Shown: piece by piece, positions 36,769 through 58,312 of the stretch | How the letters are laid out: each line of letters starts with the position of its first letter | Numbering within the stretch: the first letter of the stretch is position 1 | Source: Quercus robur | Lineage: Eukaryota > Streptophyta > Magnoliopsida > Fagales > Fagaceae | Assembly (NCBI RefSeq): GCF_932294415.1 | Contig: NC_065538.1 | Coordinates: 80,055,834-80,119,833, forward strand | DNA: 64,000 nucleotides | Direction: 5' to 3' | Made by a program: the position numbers and the translations under genes | Notes under the pieces: generated by a model | Database searches by the model: none | Told to the model about the DNA's origin: nothing | The model's input: only the letters and a program-made list of their open reading frames with translations

Positions 36769-39039
36769 TGTACAAATTTTAATTGCATAGCTGTCTGAGA
36801 ACTATAGAGAGGCTCCAATAATGCAAATTTACATTTTTGGCAATAATACCTGATTGGACTGGTGTATCTTTCTTTCCATAATATCACTAATTTAGCCGAA
36901 ACAAGATTGGACTTGTGTACTATAATCACTAGTTCAGTACAATCTAAGTTCGGATGATGAATAAATTTTCCCAACCTTCTTTCCTCCTCCTTCGTTATTG
37001 TTAAATATTAGGTACCTATAAATTTTTTTGTGTGCTAAATAACCATTTTAATGAAATAAAGATAGAATTACAAAATAAGAGAGGGCCTGTAACCGTCTAT
37101 GTCTAATGCCTGAGCCATCAAGCTAAGAAGATTAGAGCGGAAAATTGGCCTTGTCTAGTTGAACAAACCTCCAACGTAGGTACCTATAATTTAGTTTGAC
37201 CGCCATTAGGAAAATTATAAAATTAACAAAGATTGGTTGCGTAGGTTAGGCATTATCAACATTACTTTTGTAAAATTAACAAAGATTGGTTGATTTTTAT
37301 TACTCTTTTCTCCCTATTGTCAAATTGATAAATTTGATTATCATATTAACATTGCCACATTAAAGATTAAAATAAACGAAACCCAAAAATACGACGGGTT
37401 AATCAGAAAGTAGGTTTGTCAAAGAAAATAAGATATACATATATATATAGCATTCAAACTTCTTTCAATTTCAATCACACTTTTGAATGGTTTTCAACCA
37501 CTAAGGATTTTTGGCAACCTAAAACAACAACTTCCTTAACATTGAAAGAAAGCGAAACCCATCAATTCGATTGGCCCACAAAGTGAAGAAATTATGCACA
37601 CAACACATTTTTATTTCCAAATCATGCTTTTAAAAGGTTTTTGCCTACCTAAAGATTGTGTTTATCAATGATCTTGGTTTTAAAACTAGGATTGAAGTTC
37701 ATTGGTCTCCGGGTATACATCTAACTCAACAAAGATATACAATGAATTTTTGTTTGTTTGTTTTATTTTGTTTTTGAATTAACATAAAATCATAAATTTG
37801 AGACCATTATTTCATTTGAAATTGGTAAGAGTTTATTATACGAGGCAAAGTATTCCTTCAATTCGGATTGGAGGAATCTTCCGAAAGTTATTACATGACT
37901 GTTCATAAAATTATTCACATTAAATCATTTAAATAAATTATATAATTTTAATTATGTAATTAATAGTACATATGGATATTCATATGTGTCCATAGAAAGT
38001 TAAGAGAAATATTATAAACTTAAATATATAGGCGAATACTAATGCGCGTCATGTCCATAAAATGTTAGAAGTCATTATAGACTTGGTCTTTAAATTACAA
38101 AGGAGGAGGAAAGTGACAGCATAAAGAAGAGAAAACCTTCCTCAGATGATAACGAGGACCCTGTAATTAAGGTCATCAAATGACAGCTGTGCAGAAAGAG
38201 ATGGCTTAGATTTATTTGTGAGAAAGAGAAGTGAAAGAAAATGAAGGGGTTGATGAGACTGGTTCAAAATTCTCAACCTCTGGTTCAGCCATGAGAGTAA
38301 AAATAAGAAAAAAGAGTTGAAATGACCTGCTCTAAATTATAAAAACAAGAGGTGGGGTAGTTTCTTTGTCATAAAGATGAAACGTGATCCATGAGGATTG
38401 CCATGTGTATGGCCGTTGGGGCCGTTTATACAGGTACATTTGGCTAGGTGAAAATATAATTTATAATCATTGGATGTGGCCCATCTTTGATTGTCAAGGT
38501 TTTGTGCTGGACAGATATGGACCTTACATCCAATTCTGAATATGAATAATGGGAAACCAAAAAAAAAAAAAATCATACTTTGTTTTCACTCTCAATTTTT
38601 GATGTTGAAATTTTCGATAATTGTTAAGAACGAAATTAATTTTATTATTAATTTGGAGTTGCTTGCAAAGCATTAAAATTTCCCTCACTTGTTGAGTTCT
38701 TGATAGGAAATAAAAAAAAGGGTTTGTTGAGGGGACTGTAGAGGAAATAAAGTTAGAATAATGGTTGAATAATTAAATTCGCACTTTCATAATAAGTTAT
38801 ATTTTTTTGAGACAAATGGTAGTTATTTCAATGCTAAGAACTGGCTGAAAAATTCTTTTTAGAATTCATTTATGTGTATTAATGTAGTTATATAGCTTCA
38901 CGCTGCAACTTAAGGGACAACAAATTGGCAATCAGAGCAACCTTGGGCTTCAAATATTACACTTTTGGGTTGCTAGAATAGGTATAGTGCCCACAGCGAA
39001 ACTGTCAATACCATCTTCATGTGGTATGGGCCTGGAGAG
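36769..39039. other. Intergenic, no gene supported
   Basis: AT-rich, with a segment at 38155-38310 that recurs near 63342-63390 and 63727-63810 (see separate entry). Small frames lack any recognisable domain. Confidence 0.4.
38155..38310. repeat. Segment also found near the right window edge
   Basis: AGATGGCTTAGATTTATTTGTG, GAAAATGAAGG and TTCTCAACCTCTGGTTCAGCC-like text recurs at 63342-63390 and 63727-63810, where it is split by inserted sequence that includes a MITE. This hints that flanking sequence of the kinase cluster is repeated. Confidence 0.5.
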
Positions 39040-40870
<1,831 letters not shown>

Positions 40871-41052
40871 TTTTTTCTTCTATGATCTCAATGGTGGAAA
40901 GAATGTCTCTTGGAGTTAAAAACAATGCGCTTTTCAAATATTAAGTGACTAAGATCAAGAAACTTATGACAAAGAATTGATTTTGACATACCCATCTATA
41001 AAAAAAACATGTCTAGAATATCACATATGAAACCAAGCAAAAAGATAGTAAT

Positions 41053-41905
41053 TTGGTATACCCACCTCCTCAGTCATCTCTCTGTGCTCCATATTTTAGT
41101 TCTAACTACGAGACCGAAGCAACTCCTACATCACCTTTCAAGGGAATTAGTCCAGTACTTGTGCTTATAGTAATTCTAGCAGTACTCTTCTTCATCTATG
41201 GTCTTTCAAAAAGATGGGGATGCTTCCTTCGTGTAGTCATGCTTTGCTTTTCATAGAGTGAATAAATATATGGCTTTTTTCAAACTCAACATGCCCTCTA
41301 GGTAGAGGGACTCTATTGGGCTTTGGCAATCGTATGGAAATTCCAGCACTTAATTTTGCTGTTTCCAGGGAGCAATCAAGTAGGTTTCCTAATGATGGAG
41401 AGAATAGGTCTTCTAGTAGTTAGAAGCCAATAAATATATAGGAAGCTGTTGGCGAAAAGAGAGTATTTTGGTTTTCTGTGAGACTTGGGAAGTTCAGAAG
41501 CTTACATGATGGAGTAGGTTGTGGAAGGAGAGAAGGGGAAACAAGTAGCTGTAATTTGGATGCTAGAAGGTGTTATTGAATCTTAATGGGTACATTTCAG
41601 ACTTTTCAGTAAGTGGTTGATGATTCAAATCTACAAATGGCATTGTCTGATGGTAGTGGTGTTGGTGATGGAGGTAGTAATGTGAAGCATGTCAATGAAA
41701 GAGGATACCTTGCAAAATTTTCAGATAACGGGGATGTGGAGGGAAAAAAAATCAGTGGCCACACAAAAGGCGAGAGCTTCTCCGTATCCAAGATCTGGCT
41801 TTGGTCAAAGAAGAGCAGATTTCCAAGTTCTTCAAACAATCGTATGGATTTGTTGCCTTCCTTAATGCAAATATCCCAATTAATAACGATGAAACTCATG
41901 CTTTG
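41053..41905 (+). pseudogene. Broken ATL13/ATL47-like RING-H2 E3 ligase
   Basis: Scattered plus-strand frames match an ATL family RING-H2 protein in the right order. At 41140-41225 is the membrane segment (GISPVLVLIVILAVLFFIYG). At about 41237-41310 is only the end of the RING finger, read as HALLFIE, a stop in place of a Cys, then INIWLFSNSTCPLGRGTL, so two zinc ligands are lost (the Cys of CPLCR is Gly). Then come FRSLHDGVG, SSCNLDARRCY and, in another frame at 41610-41870, DSNLQMALS and GESFSVSKIWLWSKKSRF, the conserved ATL13-type tail. Stops and frameshifts separate the pieces and the front of the RING is deleted. ATL genes are intronless, so lack of introns does not show whether this was a retrocopy. 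Confidence 0.8.
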
Positions 41906-42157
41906 TAAAAGGTGTATGACTAAATTTTTTTGTGTGCTCTCTTGATTAATCAATCACAGACATATAAGCTAGTAATGCTGTGTCCTGTTTTTCTTATTTC
42001 TAGTTATATTGGAAAGATATACCTCTTATTTAAAAAATTTCTCATGTTTTGCCAAAAGTTTCAAGGGCAAGTTCCATCGCGTGCATTTTATTTTATTTTT
42101 GATAGGTCCATAGCGTGCATTCTGTTGCAGTAATGGAATTCAAGATTGTTAGAGAAG

Positions 42158-42882
42158 TGTGGGGGGAAAGGCCCAATTGTAAAAAACGGGCCTGTGATAG
42201 TAAGCCCAAAGATCCAAAGGAAGAGTCAGAGAAAGAAAGTATGGCCCACCCAGGCAAAGCTAGCCCAACCTTGAAAAATCCTGAAGGTATACCATGTGAG
42301 GGCCAACACCTCCTCGTCAAGTTTTCTCGGCTACAATTGAAGTGAGACAAAAACACAAACAAATCCAACTGCCCAACGGAGGAAACGTCTTAACAAAGCA
42401 ACCATCCTTTTCACGTTAAATGACATCCACTCACTAACAGTGTCACATTTATTGCTAAATGACCCATTAAGACAATACTTAACATCATTTTTTCCACCCA
42501 CTTTCACTTCAAGAGAAGGGAGAAATAGGAGATGGGACAAGTATGTCCTCTACTCACCATCCACCCTACAAGTGGACGGTGAAGGAAGATCCTCCAATAT
42601 AAATAGGGACTAATCCCCTATGAGAAGGGACCCAGAAAAATTCAAGTGATAAAAGAGTAAGAGCAATTGAGAGTGAAAAGCTGTATTTATCAGACCAATC
42701 CTTGGGATCCAAAGGACATATTCGTTAATCAGATCTTAATCAAGTTCTTCATTCTATTATGTGCGTTGTCTCAATCCTTTTGGGATCTTTTATACTTGAT
42801 TAAGCACTTGACCCATACTTAATGTATTAATTGTGTCGGTAATTTAAGTAATACTTCCTTAAAAACATTTTTGACCCACACA
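42158..42882 (+). mobile_element. Solo-LTR-like element, no clear TSD
   Basis: It begins TGTGGGGGGAAAGGCCC and ends GACCCACACA, about 725 bp, with an AATATAAATAGGG promoter-like box near 42595. The GC-rich, GGCCC-containing first half and TATA placement resemble the LTRs at 11319 and 16219, but the sequences are not closely similar. Flanks AGAAG and AGACA do not form a proper duplication, so the boundaries are provisional. Confidence 0.5.
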
Positions 42883-44179
42883 AGACAGATTTTTTTCCCT
42901 GTAAATTTTTTTGGGCCACGTAAAAAAATGAGTTTGCGAAAGATATGGCCTTCTTTTATTAAAGACTAACAACATGTCAATTACACACAGGAGGTTGGTT
43001 GGTAAGAACTGGGGACTAACATTTCGGATGTCGTTGGACCTTCTTAAAGCTAGAATTGTCTTTGGCCCCCCAAAACGAGACGAGCATTTTGGATCTTCAC
43101 CTGAATAATTACTTCTCTCCACTCTACCATGGTCTTTTCTTGTTAGGCAGCATTCAGTCGAAGACAATTCTATGAATCAGATTAGCTAAGATGGTGTTAA
43201 TTGCAACCTGTCAATTAATTAAACATAGTCTGTCACTTTTCGAGAATGAAAAGTCAAGGAAGTCCTTTGAAAACAGGCTTATTTACTATTAGCACCTACA
43301 ACTTTCTATGCACTGCCAAAATGTTTTCTTTTTTCATACGTTTATGATAAAAATCTAATGCAACATGAAGATATAAATTGGTTGAAATTTGGGTATGTTT
43401 AATCATTTAGGGAGGCCAGAATTATGTTTGTATTGTTGTGTTGTGTGTATAAAGTTTTTCCTTTTGGTGAAAGTGCTAAAGAAAAAAATCATGATTGACC
43501 ATTGTTTTTCCATCATGGTTTTGAGGCTTGGAGTTCTTTCCCTTTTCGTTATGACTAAAAAGCTCATCCTTTGAACTATAGTCCTTTTAGTATTAGATAT
43601 GGGAGGGGGAGATCTTGAAAGTGGTAAGAAAGATTTATGGTCATGATAGCTTTTTTTTCTCTCTCTCTCTCTCTCATGCTGGGCCTCTGCTTCAAACAGT
43701 AACTATAGGAGGTTTTTCCAGTATTCTTCTATTTCTCATCCTTGGTTCTCTTTGTTCAACTATAACACAATGAGTATCTGAGTATAGGAATGTTTTTTTT
43801 TTTTTTTTGATAAACAGGAGTTGTTACATCTAGCAAGCAAGAAAGTCCAGAAATCCTAATTCCCCCTCCTATTTACATTTCTTGCAAATATTACAGAAAA
43901 GATCAGAGAAATTCAACCTAGAGCAGTTTTGTAGGAAATGAAAGATCGGTGAACAAGGATGCTATTTTACAACAAAATGTTACAAGTTATGGCCACCAAA
44001 ACAATAGAGGGACCTGCATTACAAGGCTGAGTACAGAAATTATGATCGCCAAAACTTGATAAAAATCATTAGGGTCTGACAAAATCACATTTTTATGACA
44101 AGAGAACTGGTCTAATAAGCAGATTTTGTTCATGTGTATAAGAAGCAGCATAAAAGCCAGACTACGCCATGTTGTTGTA
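42883..44179. other. Intergenic, possible retroposon relic
   Basis: A T16 run at 43793-43808 followed by GATAAACAGGAG looks, on the minus strand, like a 3' end with a poly-A tail, suggesting a LINE-type or processed insertion extending towards 44180. No target duplication or coding domain was found. A CT microsatellite lies at 43655-43675. Confidence 0.35.
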
Positions 44180-44808
44180 ATGTAATGCATTAGCATTGTT
44201 CACCATGCATAAGAAACAAGAACGATGTTTGTCAACCTTTCAGGCAAAAGGGAGAAAATTTTGTTAGTTTTTATGACAGAGTTCTGTCTCACATTCCCTT
44301 GCTATAGGAAGATAATATCTACCCTGAAGTTATATATTTATCTCCCACCTTATTTATTACTCTTGTTTATGTTCAAGTGTACTTTCCATTTGGAAATAAT
44401 AACCTGACATTATAAAATGATACTAAAAGTTACCAGCAGTGTATTAGATTTATAGATTCCTTTACTTTTTTTCAGATTCCTTGGTTGCACTTAAACTTGG
44501 ACATCTCAGTTGGCAAACCAATGAAGTTATCATCACTGACCATAAGCACTTAACTCTTGGTGTACAAAATTTTATGAAAGCACACATTAAGCATTATTGA
44601 GACACTGGTGATTTCATTACAAGTTTTTTACTTTACCATTTTAATAGCACTGGTATTACGCAATTTTTATTTTTAAAAAACAACTTTACATTATACATAC
44701 TATGTTATACAAGAAAAATAATTGTGTAGAGTAGACTTGAGGAACTCATTCCTATGTTGTAATGGTCTATAACAAATATTAATACACCACTGAAAATAGT
44801 CTGGGGTT

Positions 44809-51894
<7,086 letters not shown>

Positions 51895-52035
51895 GTGGTT
51901 TTTCCAATGAAGACTATAGGACATGAAAGTCCAAAAGGAGGGCATGTCATGAATTATTCGTGTGAGTGACTTCAATTTATTAGTTTAATAGAATTCTGGC
52001 TCGCCATCGGGATCCACTCCTTCATTTAGCTCTTT

Positions 52036-52217
52036 CTACATGAATAATGCTGGTGCCACATAAAGAGACACAAACTGTGCCACAACTTGCCCATGTGGCG
52101 AGTTGTGAGTGTTAGAGAGGTGATGGTGGGTCCATGTGGGGTCACCTCTCTACCACTCACAACTCGCCACGTGGGCGAGTTGTGGCACAAGTTGTGCCAC
52201 TTTATGTGGCACTAGCA
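52036..52217. mobile_element. Fold-back element upstream of the kinase
   Basis: Two arms of about 80 bp pair almost perfectly: TGCTGGTGCCACATAAAG at 52048 and TGCTAGTGCCACATAAAG read inward from 52217, continuing through CAACTTGCCCATGTGGCGAG against CAACTCGCCCACGTGGCGAG. A 9-bp direct repeat TAGCTCTTT lies at 52027-52035 and 52218-52226; the right copy abuts the arm but the left one is 12 bp away, so a Mutator-like origin is only suggested. It starts about 140 bp upstream of the kinase start codon. Confidence 0.7.
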
Positions 52218-52221
52218 TAGC

Positions 52222-52236
52222 TCTTTATATATATCA
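52222..52236 (-). promoter_or_regulatory. Possible TATA box of the kinase
   Basis: On the minus strand GATATATATAAAGAGC lies about 330 bp upstream of the start codon, with the fold-back element between. If used, the fold-back would be in the 5' untranslated region. Confidence 0.3.
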
Positions 52237-52239
52237 AAA

Positions 52240-54252
52240 AGCTAAGGTGTAACATTTATTACGGCTAAACTTTTATTGCGCCACCTTATCATTACGTTAT
52301 TGACCACATAATTATTATTTTTCTTATTTATCTTTTATTCATATATATATATATATATAAATAGAGTATTGCTTTTACACATTCATCTTAAGCGAATTTA
52401 TCATTACTTATAATTTTGTCTTTACATATTCATCTATTTTAGTTTAGAATCTCTTTTTTATTCTTTTTTTTTTTTTTTACAAAAAAATATAAATAGATTA
52501 TTAACTTTACACATTCATGTTGGGTGGTTTTAATATTACATATAATTTTGCTTTTACATATTCATCTACTTTAATTTAAATGTTTATAACTAAATAATGA
52601 AAGTTTTGTAAGTAAAAAACCAAAAACAAAACAATATCTATACATATCTATACAATATATAATAATGGAAGTTTTGGAATAAATTTTATAAAGCTCTTTA
52701 TGCACTACATCTTTAGCATCTTTTCTTATTTTTAGTTTTTTTTTTTTTTGGTTGCAATTCTTACTTTGTTCAACATTTCATCTTCTTCAACCATTGTCTT
52801 ATTAGTTCAATCTTTCATCCGCTCCAATAAATTTTTTTTTTAATTCTCATTTGATTCCTTTTAGATTTTAAAATATTTACCTTTATATCTTTTTAAATTC
52901 TACAGTTTCACTTTGTTCAACCTTTCATTTACTTCCATCTTAATTTTCATATAAATTTATTTTTCTTAATTTCCACTTCTCTCCCCTATTCTTTCCAAGT
53001 TGTCCACAACAAAAAGGTCAATACCCTCCCTCTTTCTCCAATTTTGTTTCTCTTTTGGCGAGTTTTTTAATTGTTTCAACCATTTTTTTCTACTAATGGT
53101 TCTTTTTGTTATTGTTGATTTAATTTTCATGTCACATCTATTATCTTTTTGGTAAATTTATATCGACTTTTATGCATATTTAGGTAGTTTGGCATTCCAA
53201 TTTCAAATCACAAGTTCTTTTTATTTATTGATTTTTTTTTTGATTAATAATTAGTTGTTTTGCAAGTTAGAATTTGTTTTTTATTTTTATTTTTTATAGC
53301 GATCAATCTAGATGTTAAACTATGAGACTTTACTAATTTTTGTTTATTTTTTAATTCTTTGGGGGTGGACAAAGTACTCTTAATAGTTGTTTTAGAAGCA
53401 CTCTATAATGCCATTAATTCAGAGAAAAGCAAAAGTTAGTCAAACGAAAATAATTGGATGGGTGACATATTTTAGCTTTTGCAATTGTATTTTAATTATT
53501 TTCATTATTTTATAACAATGAATATATAGAAATTAAATTCTTAGATTTTGCAAAGAATTGTTTATTTGATAATATTTTTTGGGTGGACGAAATTGCAACT
53601 TTTGCAAAGAAATAGCCTTAATAGGTTATCAATAATAAATTGTTTTCCTAATTCGTCCAATTAATCATTATTAAGTTTTATTAATTTTTAGTTACGTTTT
53701 TCGGTGTTTTGGATTATAGGGTAAAGAAAATAGGGTTTGAGAAAGTTTGTTTAAAACTAAAAGAATAATTTCTAAATTTTATGTTATTTTTAATGATTCA
53801 CAAAATATTATAAATAAGTTTTATTAAAAAATAAATAATTTTATTAACTTACATTTTGAATTTCTGAGAAAAATTTTATTGTTTTTATTTTGGTATGACA
53901 AAATTTATATTTATTTATGATTTATGATTGTTTCCCTAATAAATAAAAAATATGATTATGAAATGCATTACTCTTTATTAAATTAGTTCAAATTGTAAAA
54001 AATAAATTTAATTAGACCATCTTAAATATATATATATATATATAAATATATATATCACTAACAACACGCAGGTTCGCAACTAATTTGAATGATTACTTTT
54101 GACTCTTCGAAGAGGTTTGGATTGCCATCTTGATTGTGAAAACACTTGGGCATATTGATAGTCGTGTGAGTGTCGGCTTGCTTTACTGACTTTGATGGGG
54201 TTTGTTAGCTATTTAGCGTGAATTTTCAATATAAAATAGGGTAAGAAGAACA
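52240..54252. other. AT-rich intergenic DNA, no gene
   Basis: T-rich sequence with (TA)n tracts at about 52336-52358 and 54030-54045. No coding region or bounded element was seen. Confidence 0.45.
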
Positions 54253-55414
54253 GACATTGTAATTGTATTAGGTATCTTTCACTTAGCACATGTGACTGAC
54301 ATGACATGGGGAGACCTTTTAGCCTGTCTAGCACGTAAGGAAAAAAAAAAAAAAAAAAAAAACCTTAACTTAGTAGGTCTAGCACGTTAGAGGAAGAGGG
54401 ATAGTTCAGTCATTACTTGCAACTAAACGCTTATAAAATTAGTTATTTCTCCACTATTATCTTCTCCATTTTCTATCCTCTCTATTTCACTTCAATCAAA
54501 TGGACATTGTATTAGGTATCTTTCACTTAGCACATGACATGGGAAGACCTTTTAGCCTGTCTAGCACGTAAGAGAAGAAGCAGGAAAAAAAAAAAAAAAA
54601 AAAAAAAAACTTAGCAGGTCTAGCACGTTAGAGGAGGAGGGATAGTTCAGCCATTACCTACAACTAAATGCCTATAAAATTAGTTATTTTTCCACTATTC
54701 TTTTCTCCATTTTCTAGCCTCTCTGTTTCACCTCAATCAAATGGACATTGTATTAGGTATCTTTCACTTAGCACAATTGATTAATAAAGGTCAAATTTAT
54801 TAAGCTACATGTGAGTGACATGACATGGGGAGCCTTTTAGCCTGTCTAGCATGTACGAAAAAAAAAAAAAAACTTAGCATGTTTAACACGTTAGAGGAGG
54901 AGGGATAGTTTAGTCATTACCTGCAACTAAACGCCTATAAAATTAGTTATTTCTCCACTATTCTCTTCTCCATTTTCTATCCTCTCTGTTTCACCTCAAT
55001 CAAATGGACATTGTATTAGGTATCTTTCACATAGCACAATTGGTTAATAAAGGTCAAACTTATTAAGCTACATGTGAGGGACATGACATGGGGAGACCTT
55101 TTAGCCTGTTTAGCACGTAAGAGGAAAAAAAAAAAAAAAACTTAGCAAGTCTAGCACATTAGAGGAGGGTGGAGGAGGGATAGTTTGGTCATTACCTACA
55201 ACTAAACGCCTATAAAATTAGTTATTTCTCCACTATTCTTTTCTCTATTTTCTATCCTCTCTGTTTCATCTCAATCAAATGGACATTGTATTAGGTATCT
55301 TTTACTTAGCACAATTGGTTAATAAAGGTCAAATTTATTAAGCTACATGTGAGTGACATGACATGGGGAGACCTTTTAGCCTGTCTAGCACGTAAGAGAG
55401 AGAGAGAGAGAGAG

Positions 55415-55464
<50 letters not shown>

Positions 55465-55712
55465 ACCAAGTCTAACACGTTAGATGAGAAGGAGGGATAC
55501 TTCAATCATTACCTACAACTAAATCCCTATAAAATTAGTTATTTCTCCACTATTCTTTTCTCCATTTTCTATTCTCTCTGTTTCACCTCAATCAAATGGA
55601 CATTGTATTAGGTATCTTTCACTTAGCACAATTGATTAATAAAGGTCAAATTTATTAAGCTACATGTGAGTGACATGACATGGGGAGCCTTTTAGCCTGT
55701 CTAGCACGTACG

Positions 55713-55765
<53 letters not shown>

Positions 55766-56721
55766 TAGCATGTTTATCACATTAGAGGAGGAGGGATAGT
55801 TTAGTCATTACCTGCAACTAAACACCTATAAAATTAGTTATTTCTCCACTATTCTCTTCTCCATTTTCTATCCACTCTGTTTCACCTCAATCAAATGGAC
55901 ATTGTATTAGGTATCTTTCACATAGCACAATTGGTTAATAAAGGTCAAACCTATTAAGCTACATGTGAGGGACATGACATGGGGAGACCTTTTAGCCTGT
56001 TTAGCACGTAAGAGGGAAAAAAAAAAAAAACTTAGCAAGTCTAGCACGTTAGAGGAGGGAGGAGGAGGGATAGTTTGGTCATTACCTGCAACTAAACGCC
56101 TATAAAATTAGTTATTTCTCCACTATTCTTTTCTCTATCTTCTATCCTCTCTATTTCATCTCAATCAAATGGACATTGTATTAGGTATCTTTTACTTAGC
56201 ACAATTGGTTAATAAAGGTCAAATTTATTAAGCTACATGTGAGTGACATGACATGGGGAGACCTTTTAGCCTGTCTAGCACGTAAGAAAAAAAAAAAAAA
56301 AAAAAACCTTACCAAGTCTAACACGTTAGATGAGGAGGAGGGATAGTTCAATCATTACCTGCAACTAAATGCCTATAAAATTAGTTATTTCTCCATTATT
56401 CTCTTCTCCATTTTCTATCCTCTCTGTTTCACCTCAATCAAATGGACATTGTATTAGGTATCTTTCACATAGCACAATTGGTTAATAAAGGTCAAACTTA
56501 TTAAGCTACATGTGAGGGACATGACATGGGGAGACCTTTTAGCCTGTCTAGCACGTAAGAGGAGGAAAAAAAAAAAAAAAAAAAAAGAAAACTTAGCAAG
56601 TCTAGCACGTTAGAGGAGGGAGGAGGAGGGATAGTTTAGTCATTACCTGCAACTAAATGCCTATAAAATTAGTTATTTCTCCTCTATTTTCTATCCTCTT
56701 TGTTTCGCCTCAATCAAATGG
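54253..56721 (+). repeat. Nine-unit tandem array with A-tracts
   Basis: Units start with GACATTGTATTAGGTATC (first unit slightly altered) at 54253, 54503, 54744, 55007, 55282, 55599, 55898, 56172 and 56445; the last ends at about 56721. Each unit contains GACATGGG...CCTTTTAGCCTGT, a TCTAGCACGTAAGAG motif, an A-tract of about 12 to 50 bases, a second TCTAGCACGTTAGAGG, and CTATAAAATTAGTTATTT. Length differences (241-317 bp) come mainly from the A-tracts and from a 44-bp segment missing in units 1 and 2. Units 3-4-5 and 6-7-8 share private variants, which shows a block duplication of three units. Confidence 0.92.
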
Positions 56722-56815
56722 ACTCATATATGTCTATAACTTAATGTGAACTATTTCCATTCCTTCCATATAGGGGATGATCATCGAAACCATTTTGTAT
56801 GTTAATTGATGTATA

Positions 56816-57150
56816 TCTATACTACTATTTAAGGGGTTTTTCCTGTTTGGGATCCTCATTTTTTGGTTAAAAAATGCTCATACATCCGTATGTTTAAGTA
56901 AAGACAAAACTAAAAGACAATTCGGTAAAAATACAACTCTAACTCCCACTAAAACTTTGCCTAAAAAATAAAGCTACTCTCCTATTGAATTTCAAATTTC
57001 TTTATCTACTTATAAATTATATTCTCAAAATAAAAAATTATATATATAAAATAAAAACATAGATTTTTTTTTTTTTTGGCTACAAAATAGGACTACTAAA
57101 AAAAAAAAAAAGTCTCATTGCACGTGCGAAGCACGTGTAATGAGGCTAGT
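56816..57150 (+). mobile_element. Short non-autonomous Helitron
   Basis: It starts TCTATACTACTATTTAAGG after an A and ends with hairpin GCACGTGCGAAGCACGTGT, then AATGAGGCTAGT, followed by T. TC start, hairpin, CTAGT end and A/T insertion site are the Helitron signatures. At 335 bp it encodes nothing. Confidence 0.85.
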
Positions 57151-57565
57151 TCCACTTAACCATTTTGGTTTCATAAACAAAAAAATCCAGTTTCATAGAA
57201 ATTTTTCAAGGAGAAATTTCAATATCCAACTTTCATAAACAAACAAATCTAAAAATAGGAAAAGCACAAAAATATTCAAATAGCAATTGGGAAATGTTAG
57301 AGGATAACCTACATGAACTCGATTGGTTCTACTTTTTACATTCTAGTCGAGTCTGCCCCTAACGCTATGTTTATTTTGATGTAAAATATTTTCAGGAAAA
57401 TATTTTTATAATTTACTATGTTTGTTTTGCAGTAAAATTATTGGTTAAAAGTAAAATATTTTCAATTAAAGGAAAAACTAAAGGCAAAAATTGTAAAATA
57501 TTTTACACTTAAACAATTGGTAAAACATTTTACACTTTCTTCTCACCCTTACTCCCGACACTTAT

Positions 57566-58053
57566 GGCACGTTTGGTAGACTGTAATAGGCACTATAATG
57601 TAATAGTTATTCTTATAGTTTAGCTATTCAATAGTTTGGTTATGTTTTTATTAGAGGGAATAGTCATTCCTTATGAATAACTATTCTTTAAAATGAGGAA
57701 TAACTATTCATCTCTAAAAGGGTTATAATAGTTATTCCTTAGTAAATATAATAATTTATAACATTTATATATTTCCAAATAAATAAACTTTCCATATCCA
57801 CCTAACAATTATGGAAATAAAAAATCATAAAAAAATAACTCATCTCTCTAAAATTTAAAATATATTATTTTCTAAGAAATATAATTGTATGAATGAGATT
57901 TTTCCTAAAATAGATCATAAGTTTTATTCTATTATTACAAATCGCAACCAAACTAATGAATAGGTTTAGTTATTCCATTACAACACATTTTATTCCTGGT
58001 AATAAAGATTACCATTCCTATTGTAATCCACATTCAGTGTACCAAACGTACCC
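57566..58053. mobile_element. MITE related to the kinase intron 1 copy
   Basis: Ends GGCACGTTTGGTAGACTG and (inverted) GGGTACGTTTGGTACACTG. About 488 bp, AT-rich. Related to 49045-49570 in inverse orientation. Confidence 0.65.
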
Positions 58054-58055
58054 TT

Positions 58056-58312
58056 AGTATGCGTTTAGACGTGTCTGCGTCTTGCGTCTTGCGTCTTTGT
58101 TGCAACTATTTTTTTTTTTGGAGAAGCATGTTTCTAGGGCTTTATGTCACACCAGTGGGTTCCGTGCACTTTTAATGAGACCCACAAACCTCTTTTTTAA
58201 CAATTTTTTCATTAAAAATGGGTGCCACGATACTATTTATATATTTAAAAATTATTTCATTACCGTGTTTTCAATTTTCAACAAAATAACAGGTATCCAA
58301 ATGGACCCTTAA
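58056..58312. mobile_element. MITE with GTTTGGATA ends, copy 2
   Basis: Counterpart of 36379-36599 with AGTGGGTTCCGTGCAC, GAGACCCACAAAC and GTGCCACGATACTATTTA inside, and GTATCCAAATGGACCC at the right end. Confidence 0.6.

Noticed and set aside
37080..37160. Possible tRNA-like segment
   Set aside because: No A-box/B-box pair or acceptor stem could be assembled.
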